From Diphasiastrum complanatum (Eukaryota > Streptophyta > Lycopodiopsida > Lycopodiales > Lycopodiaceae): a DNA stretch of 64,000 bases. The notes below the pieces were generated by a model. That model was given only the letters and a program-made list of their open reading frames with translations. It was not told the DNA's origin and searched no databases. The stretch is taken from positions 16,415,019 to 16,479,018 of the forward strand of contig CM055111.1 of assembly GCA_029204225.1 (NCBI GenBank), written 5' to 3'. Below, in pieces: positions 57,301 to 64,000 of the stretch (position 1 is the stretch's first letter; each line of letters starts with the position of its first letter). A program made the translations under genes and the position numbers.

Positions 57301-58313
57301 CCAGTTGTAAGGCCGCTTTCAGATTTTTAAGTTGGCACATAGCTGAGGGTCGTATCCCGGGACGCCAGCGGTATTCCGTCGGGACCATTTGGTCTATGGC
57401 GCCAGTGGTATGCTGTCGGGACCATTTGGTCTAGGAACTGGTTGTTTCCATATCTGTCGTGGCTTGTGGTGCTGAGTATTCCTTGCATGAACGTGAATGA
57501 GTTAAGCTCTTGGGGAACGGGCTCTAACCTGTCCGCTGAGTTGGATGGCTTGCTTGGGTGGAAGTTACATGTTTATGGCTGTGCAGTCTGGCGTGGCGCC
57601 AGGTTGGCTTCCAACGCTCGTGACGAAGCTTTCAGTTGGTTAAATCTGATGTAAATCAGACCGCTTGCTTGGAATGTATGTTACTCGTTTGTAACGAAGC
57701 TTCGAGTTGGTTAAGTTTGATGTATGTCGGGCAGCTTGCTTGGAGGGAAGTCACCCACATCGGGACCCCCAATCTGGCATGGCGCCAGGTTGGATCGCAA
57801 TGTTGGCTTTCGGAACTTCAAGTTGGTTAAGTCTGATTGTTGTTGGCGAGTTGGCTGCTTGTATGTCAAGTGGGTTTGGATGGCAAGAGTTGAAGGCTGG
57901 GAAGCTAAGTCGTGGTTCCCGGCTCCCTTTGGGACGCCTGCGCTACACATACCCTCCTGAACGAAGCAACATGCTCGATTGTGTTCCTCACAGGGTATGA
58001 CATATTTAAACAGATCGATAAGTTTGGTAAACTTACGATCATGCCTTTGCTTGGCACTAGGCTGAGCATGAGTCAAATCTGTGAAATGCACAAATCTCAG
58101 GCCGTCCATCAGAAGGGTACCTTGTTGCAAGCACTCATAAAAATCCTTGTCCAGTTTGGGAAAAACTTCCCTGTTCTCAATAACAAATATCTCTATGTCA
58201 AACTGAAAATTGAAATAGGACAAAAAATGGGCCTGTCTGTCGCTAACTTCAGCATCAACAAGGAAAGAACTAAGAGCTATATCATAGATCAAACTAGCAG
58301 AAGAGGAGGCCAT
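54310..58313 (-). pseudogene. Unrecognised gene split by an LTR element
   Basis: The minus-strand ORF begins MASSSASLIYDIALSSF at 58313 and runs open to 57953, where the LTR element at 55490-57947 interrupts it. It resumes at 55489 in the same frame and stays open to about 54965 (acidic DFIDFDDDELIDDYEDQEEW). Further coding-like blocks follow: about 54924-54859 (HYCWSLEAAGVIQADEEYL, then a GTAAGT donor) and 54770-54310 (DASLAHYLKHFVDNEICILH; later LKVFNYVPKNVPMRPSALAI and FSDPYDRKKFLHDHIAKIVL) with one frameshift near 54540. I do not recognise the family. The proposed first intron would be only 40 bases, so a frameshift may be the better reading there. Confidence 0.5.
55485..57952 (+). mobile_element. 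Internally deleted LARD-family element, TSD CATAC
   Basis: The element 55490-57947 is flanked by CATAC (55485-55489 and 57948-57952). It has a complete 5' LTR (55490-56737, TGTTGTAAAG…GCGCTACA) of the same family as the LARD at 22410, in opposite orientation. The primer site TGGTATCAGAGCC is at 56740-56752 and about 80 bases of leader follow. A second LTR joins directly, missing its first 120 or so bases (56832-57947). The interior is therefore gone, probably by unequal or illegitimate recombination. A G13 run at about 55842 lies in the first LTR. Confidence 0.9.
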
Positions 58314-58559
58314 ATCGATATGAGGCGCCGGTTAGGACGGGGCCATAAACGGTGTAAACTTGGGCGCGTGATGGCGATATGCACTTACACGATTCCGGAT
58401 ATCAGAACTACGCGCCAGTGTGACTATGGAACCGTTGGGCGCGTGGTAGCAATATTGTATGTACTGATTTTGGAGCAGGTCGGTCTCCTGGACTCAATAT
58501 GCGAAACTGATTTTTGAAAATGACACTCATATATATAGTCTAATATAGAGCATCTGAAT

Positions 58560-58860
58560 CATACACGTGTTTCGGTAACATGCGGTAAAAATTGTCACAC
58601 GTGTACAAACCACGTCCAAATCATTACCATGACACATCTACAAATCGGGTCCTGACACGTGTTCTTGCATGTGCATGCCAACTGTATGATCGTACGAGCC
58701 AATCGTCCCGTTACACGTGTGTGGCCCAAATCAGGACACGTGTCCTCGCACGTGCATGGCAGCCATATGATCGATGAGACCGTTGATGTCCTTGCACGTG
58801 GCAGGTCCGTGTGATGAAGTATGTGGCCACACGTGCGGGGGTGCAAGTGTCACATCACAT
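58560..58860. promoter_or_regulatory. G-box (CACGTG) cluster
   Basis: CACGTG occurs at 58564, 58598, 58656, 58714, 58737, 58749, 58795 and 58830, mostly as ACACGTGT, the abscisic-acid response/G-box core bound by plant bZIP and bHLH factors. Part of the density comes from a tandem duplication of about 80 bases (ACACGTGTTCTTGCATGTGC versus ACACGTGTCCTCGCACGTGC, 58655 and 58736). The cluster lies between the divergent ORF start at 58313 and the H3-like ATG at 59145, so it could be a bidirectional promoter. Activity is inferred. Confidence 0.55.
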
Positions 58861-59144
58861 GTGTGAGAATGATGGGACATCTGCAGGTATTAAAGGATGT
58901 TTTGGGCTCATATTTCCGTTTCAGATTTCTTGGTTCTCTAGAGCTCCTCAGGATTCTACGTTCACTTGCCAACCTCACTATCCGCATATTGCCACCACGT
59001 GCCCAAAGAGTTTGATACCAATAAAGCTTCCCCCTCTACGTGTCGTAGCGATACGCCATCTCGCATATTGCCATCACTCGCCTCCCCTGTCTGATATGCT
59101 CTGTTCTCTCTGATTGGCGTGCCATAACGATACCTTAGGTTGAA

Positions 59145-59438
59145 ATGGCATGTACCAAGCAGACATCATGTCTTACCACATTTGCCTTGCCTCCTTGTCC
59201 TCCTATACAAAGGGCAGTGGGCACTGGTAGGAGGGTAGGTCGGCCTAGAAGACCATGGTTAAGGGATATCAGAAGACTACAAAGGACAACGAATCTTCTG
59301 ATTCCCCGCGTTCTGTTCTACATGCCTGTGAGATTAGTGACAAGGTCACTCTCACATGATGTTTTTAATAAGTTTTGTAATTCCTTCAATTTAACTAATT
59401 ATCTCTTGTTTGCAGTAAGCATTGAAGTGTGCATATAA
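59145..59438 (+). pseudogene. Histone H3-like (possibly CENH3-type) N-terminal fragment
   Basis: The ORF begins MACTKQTS, close to the histone H3 start. After a divergent proline-rich tail it reads RRPWLRDIRRLQRTTNLLIP, which aligns with the H3 alpha-N helix ([21 protein letters not shown]), followed by RVLFYMPVRLVTRSLSHDVF in place of the loop and start of alpha-1. The rest of the fold is missing. The divergent tail is more like centromeric H3 variants than canonical H3, which is nearly invariant. It may be a decayed gene or an exon captured by a transposon. Confidence 0.45.
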
Positions 59439-60016
59439 TCTCCCTTAGGGAAGATTCAGATGGGATTATTAATCCCATCCGTTTAAAGATGAATTCCTTG
59501 AAGTCTACCCATGCCGAAATGGACATGATGTATAGCAGAATGTTGCCATTTTTGCCAAGGCCGGATGAGGCCACTGTAAATAGCCACCTGAAGATTGTTG
59601 ATGCAGAAGTAAGTATTTCTCATCTAGTATCTGATAGGTAATATGATTTGTTTTTTTTCAAAGTGCACAACTAATTTATTATACGTTTTCTGATTGAAGT
59701 CAGCTCAGCAAGATGATGGACATAGCTGTGGATGGTTCTCCATCCGCAATATACGTGACTTCTTAGAGTGGTACATCATGCAATCTGGGGTTCCAGATAT
59801 ACGAAAGGTAAATAGACTAGTGAATTTCCTAAGTAAGTTATTTTCGATTTGGTTTTTGATAAGTCAATTGACTCGGTTTTTTTGGATTTGCAGTATAAAT
59901 GTCGAGCATTTACAATGAACGAGATATATGAGTTTCGTCAACAGATGTTGGTGAACTTATTATCTCATGCAACACCGAGTCCAGCTGCGGAAACGAGAGG
60001 CCAATCAAGTCCATAG
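59430..60016 (+). pseudogene. Ulp1-like (C48) cysteine protease C-terminal exons
   Basis: Three exon-like blocks: 59430-59610 (ISLREDSDGIINPIRLKMNS…HLKIVDAE, donor GTAAGT), about 59704-59808 (QQDDGHSCGWFSIRNIRDFL, donor GTAAAT), and 59894-60016 (YKCRAFTMNEIYEFRQQMLV to a stop). QDDGHSCG matches the Gln and catalytic Cys context (Q-x-D/N-G-x-S/D-C-G) of SUMO-protease-type C48 peptidases. The upstream His and Asp of the triad are not visible, so it is partial. Such domains occur in plant SUMO proteases and in several plant transposon families; a transposon origin fits the setting. Confidence 0.6.
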
Positions 60017-60256
60017 CTGACACTAGTGCAGGGTGGAGATAATCCATTTTACTTTGAGATGTAAATAATAGATTAAATAGAGATATACATTTTTGATGTA
60101 ATGCCCTGTGAATAATTATGGGCATATAGAAAGATAGAGACAATGGGGAAAAAGCATCTATTGTTATATATAGGACTCACATGTACATTCTCAGAAAATG
60201 AGAAATATATTGATATTTATGAGAGCTTTTACAAATCTTGTATCATGATTGCTGTA

Positions 60257-60640
60257 TTATCTGAACAATTCTGCCCAAATCTTTGCATTTGATTTTCTCT
60301 TTGTGTCTTTTACGTATTTGCACAAACATACATTAATCAAATTACAGTTAGTGATCTGAATATTGACAACAATGCATATAAACATGTTGAATAAGCACCT
60401 CTGAAATGGTTTGTCCTCCTGAAGAAACTTTGATATCAATAATCCGCCTTTCCAATAAGATCTATATGTATACTTGGCCTTTTTCTTTTGGCGAAAAGCC
60501 CCTCTCGCCGATGGATGCATCAGTACCCAAGAAGCCTTATGATATTCACGAGCAATCCATGTGCCATCATCTTCTCTCTCATTATAAAAAATTACAGAGC
60601 ATATCAAGGATCTCAGTCTTCTTCTCATCGCCATAGCTTG
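60257..60640 (-). CDS. Unrecognised minus-strand ORF
   Basis: The ORF reads MAMRRRLRSLICSVIFYNER, then EDDGTWIAREYHKASWVLMH, and is basic. A possible donor (GAG|GTGCTT) sits near 60399 after EDKPFQRCLF. No family is recognised and the 3' part looks like intron read-through, so it may be one exon of a transposon gene or a chance ORF. Confidence 0.2.
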   Translation of the reverse strand, partial: QAMAMRRRLRSLICSVIFYNEREDDGTWIAREYHKASWVLMHPSARGAFRQKKKAKYTYRSYWKGGLLISKFLQEDKPFQRCLFNMFICIVVNIQITNCNLINVCLCKYVKDTKRKSNAKIWAELFR

Positions 60641-60773
60641 AAGAGTTCACGTTTGAACTTGTCAATATGAGAGTCGAAAGTATAATAGGCGCCAAACCTA
60701 TTTATGAGTCCCAAGATAATTTTAACGTGAGGTTAGCCCAAGTAGTTTAGTCAATCAGTTGTTGCGCACGCTC

Positions 60774-62520
60774 TTGCAATACGTCCAGTATTACATGTCT
60801 TGTTTACCAAGTAAAGTAACGGTTGATGATCCGTATAAAATGCAAAGTGCATTTCCATGAGGTAGTGACGAAATTTCTGAACAGAAAAAATCATGGCTAG
60901 CGCTTCACGTTCTATTGTTGAATAATTCTTCTCTGGATCTGTAAGTTGTGTGCTTGCAAATCATATGGGATAATCCTTCTTATAGTCACCTGGCTGCATC
61001 AAAACTGATCCAATGGTGTATTTTGAGACATCCGTATGAACATGGAATTCTATCGTCCAATCTGGAGAACGCAGTATTGGTGCTGAAGTTAATGTTTTTT
61101 TTAACTTTCCAAAAGCTTCTAACGCCTCTACTGTCCAAATAGGAATAATAGTAATGTATCGGGCCTGAGATCCTTGCGCGGCAGGATGAATAGGACCAAC
61201 ATAATCTAGTCCCCATTTTTCAAACAGTGCTTGCGATAAAACCGAATGCAAGGGTTCATAATTCTGTTGAGCAGGCCATCGTGCTCACTGACAAACATCA
61301 CATGTTTGAATAAAATTTTATGTGTCCTTATGAAGCATAAGCCACCAACAACCTGATTGCAAAAGTTTGTGAACAATAATATCTGTAGAGAAGTGTCCTC
61401 CGCCCATGCCATCATGTGAAAACATGATTAAATCTGGTACTTCATGCGGTAAAACACATCTTCGTAAAATATTATTTGATCCACGACGGTACAATTGTCT
61501 TGCAATTAATTGATAAGGTTGAGCCTTATGAATCAATTGTCGCTTCTATACTTTTGTCAAGGAGTCATTCGATTGTCCTAGCATCAGGTACTCAACAATA
61601 TCCGTTGCTCACTCTGGTACTGCTTCAACATAGAACAATGCAGCATCTGGTAGTTCATCATCCACTCCAGGATTAGCTGGTGTGGATTCGATTCGTGAAA
61701 CGTGATTGACTAGATAATGTTGCTTCCCCTTTCGAACCACAATTTGAAAGTCAAATTCAATCAATAACAATAACCATCTTGCAATACGTCCAATATTGCA
61801 CATCTTGTTTACCAAGTAAAGTAACGATTGGTGATCCGTATAAAATGCAAAGTGCATTTCCATGAGGTAATGACAAAATTTTTGAACAGAAAAAATCATG
61901 GCTAACGCTTCACGTTCTGTTGTTGAATAATTCTTCTCTGGGTCTGTAAGTTGTTTGCTTGCAAATCTTATAGGATAATCCTTCTTATAATCACCCGGCT
62001 ACGTCAAAAATGATCCAATGGTGTATTTTGAGGCATCCGTATGAACATGGAATTCTATCGTCCAATCTGGATAACACAGTATTGGTGCTGAAGTTAATGC
62101 TTTTTTTAACTTTTCAAAGGCTTCTAACGCCTCTACTGTCCAAATAGGAATAGAAGTTAGTTTGTATATAGGTCGTGCTAAATTCACAAAGAAGATAATA
62201 AAAATTTGATAGTAGTTCGCATGACCCATAAACACATAAACTCCACGAATTGTTGTTGGCGATGGCAATTCCACAATAACCTTGATCTTAGAATAATCTA
62301 TGGCAATACCGTAACTCGATATCACATGTCCAAGCACAACTCCGTGGGAAACCCATATCTGACTTTTTTCTGGATTTAGAGAAATTTGATATTTGCGACA
62401 TATTTCAAATACTTTCTTGAATCGATCCAGGTGATCTGTATCTGTACTATGGACTCCCAGGTCATCCAAATAAATTTCAAGGAATTTCTGCAGATAATCT
62501 TTTAAAGCCAATTGCATTAC
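60774..62520 (-). pseudogene. pol: Ty3/gypsy RT-RNase H-integrase, rearranged
   Basis: Read from 62517: RT palm and thumb with FLEIYLDDLGVHS (YLDD catalytic box), VVLGHVIS and a TIRGVYVFMGHANYYQIFI stretch; RNase H beginning WTIEFHVHTDASKYTIGSFL; and more RNase H at 61899-61609 (FYTDHQSLLYLVN). An integrase zinc-binding region follows (61540-61220, ILRRCVLPHEVPDL) and the integrase core start WGLDYVGPIHPAAQG. At 61149 the frame jumps back into a second RNase H copy (60774-61149), a duplicate of 61778-62152. Gag, protease, RT fingers and most of the integrase are absent. Confidence 0.8.
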
Positions 62521-62731
62521 TCTTTGGAATGAACTTGGTGCATTACAGAGTAAAGGGCATTTAAATCATGCACACTTCAAATATGAAAGAAAATCAATGG
62601 GCAAGGAAAACCTATTTTCTTGAAGGGTAGAGTTGCCCTTCAATCTACAACACTCTCCCTAAGCCTTTACTGGCCACCCTAAACCTTAAATGGCCACCTT
62701 TTAATTCATAACTAACGGGCCAATCCCCCCC

Positions 62732-62782
<51 letters not shown>

Positions 62783-62990
62783 ATGGATGGTCCTTTGTTC
62801 AGTCTTAACCTACTACATTAAACAGAAAATGTGGACAAATACTGACGTACCACTACTTCATACTTGCAATGTTTTTATTGTTGTACGCTTGCATAAAATG
62901 GAGTTCCATATTTTACTTAAAAGGTTAACCCACAAATATTAGAAATGGTTTGGTCCATTTTAAATAATTTGGAGGGATATAGAGTTTCCC
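62521..62990. other. Noncoding with (CT)n microsatellite
   Basis: No gene is seen. A (TC)n tract occupies about 62735-62782, following a short C-run. Confidence 0.7.
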
Positions 62991-64000
62991 ACTCCCACTC
63001 TCTCCATCCAGGTTACTACCTTATTGGAAACTATAAGTACATGCTCTTTTCAACCCTTTTTGCTTTACAGCACCGGTGAAGAACTCTGCTCCTCTGATAC
63101 TCGCTGAAAGTGCACCCTATCTACCTACGGATCAGTGATTTGGCAGCTTACGGTCTGTATTTGCTTATCTCTTACATTACGTTTGTATTTACTCTGTGGA
63201 GGAGGTTGCTTTAATAATGATCTGCTTTGATATGCCACTCATCTCTATAAACCATGTAAAGGTTGTAGGGCAAGAACACATTGAGGTCCAGCGATGGACA
63301 ACAATTCACTTTTTGTTTCTTGAAACTATTCACCCTGCCTCAATAGGCAGTGATGGATGGTTTTAAAATATGTGATAATCTTCTGAAATTGCAGGTGATA
63401 GTAATGATGAAACCATGATTTTTTCATACTTTTGATTGCTCCTTATGGCTCAGTGGGCAGCGATGGAGGGCTGCCTCACTCCTACACATACTATATGGGT
63501 TTTTTGATTAGGAATGGGCGCTGTCCAGTGATGGATAAATTGTTGTCTGGCGATGGACAGATCGCTGAAATATTTCTCATAAAATGAAGATATATCAATA
63601 GTGCTATGTGCTATCCAGCGATGGATTGCATAGGCATGATAGACTCACATTTAAATCACCAAATCTATATGTAGAGACCCTGTTGTTCCAGCGATGGACA
63701 AGAGGGTGGTCTCCTCTTCATATGATAATACTATGCATGGCTGACTGTCCCGGGATGGACCATGAACTTGTGCTATCTATTCATAGCTTCACTTCATTAG
63801 CCTCCTCCAACCAGCGATGGAAGGATGGACACATTCATGCATAACTCTTACTTATGTGTTCTCTTTATAAGTGTTCATAGATCTCATAGTTTGAAGCTAA
63901 TGATATCTCATGCTGTAGCTTTCTTATACTGCTCCAACTTCGTCAGAATACTACTTGGTTCTTTCTTGAACCGACTACTCAATACTGAAAGCTATGTAAC
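62991..64000. repeat. Region with nine CAGCGATGGA-type motifs
   Basis: Variants of CAGCGATGGA begin at about 63289, 63348, 63458, 63526, 63548, 63616, 63689, 63750 and 63812, all on the plus strand. The intervals are mostly 59-73 bases, with one of 110 and one of 22. The sequence between motifs is not repeated. A TATA-like CTATAAGTA lies at about 63029. ORFs here (63608-63844) are short and unrecognised. The nature of the region is unknown. Confidence 0.7.

Noticed and set aside
63380-63480. Box C/D snoRNA (AATGATGA near 63402 and nearby CTGA-like strings)
   Set aside because: No terminal stem and no correctly placed D box could be paired with the C-like box.

Overview
The window is nuclear DNA from a land plant and is dominated by transposable elements. 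The evidence is plant-type Ty1/copia and Ty3/gypsy retroelements primed by initiator-Met tRNA (TGGTATCAGAGCC sites), a CACTA-type DUF4218 fragment, and intron-bearing remnants of plant genes: a SIN3-like corepressor, a TFIIS-N/MED26-type protein, a histone H3-like exon and a Ulp1-like protease. I see no operons, rRNA, tRNA or organellar genes. The sequence does not place the organism below land plant.

Layout. 1-16.3 kb is a nest of inverted structures. An outer pair of about 0.9-kb inverted arms (1-920 and 15430-16331) encloses a near head-to-head inverted duplication of a TFIIS-N-domain gene (arms 4497-6098 and 6143-11356). The right arm is split by a 3.54-kb LTR element with a CCATG target-site duplication. 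Two copies of a palindrome-rich LTR-element derivative (1085-2520 and 11433-13270) lie alongside. 16.3-22 kb holds a degenerate copia pol on the minus strand and a copia gag-integrase fragment on the plus strand. 22405-32750 is a nested pair. A 10.3-kb span bounded by GTTGC duplications is a noncoding LARD-like element; its 5' LTR carries a 5256-bp element with CCAAC duplications, two 921-bp LTRs and one intact 737-codon gag-protease ORF but no reverse transcriptase or integrase (a TR-GAG element). 33.5-38.4 kb has another copia fragment, a gag-like region with several zinc knuckles, and an LTR. 38.8-43.3 kb has an unrecognised ORF remnant and the intron-bearing SIN3-like pseudogene. 44.8-48.4 kb has a minus-strand copia pol and a collapsed gypsy element. 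48.4-54.3 kb holds two copies of an unclassified coding module. 54.3-58.3 kb is a minus-strand ORF interrupted by an internally deleted LARD relative with CATAC duplications. 58.5-60.0 kb has a G-box cluster, then the histone H3-like and Ulp1-like exons. 60.7-62.5 kb is a rearranged gypsy pol. The last kilobase has nine copies of a CAGCGATGGA-type motif.

How the parts relate. Nothing here looks like a complete conventional host gene. The most coherent system is the LARD/TR-GAG pair. Both elements share LTR architecture, primer site and a 5' leader with five GTGCT...AGCAC hairpins. One makes Gag, the other makes nothing, and neither encodes a polymerase, so both must be mobilised in trans. Only one LTR-LTR difference was seen in 921 bp of the TR-GAG element, so transposition was recent.
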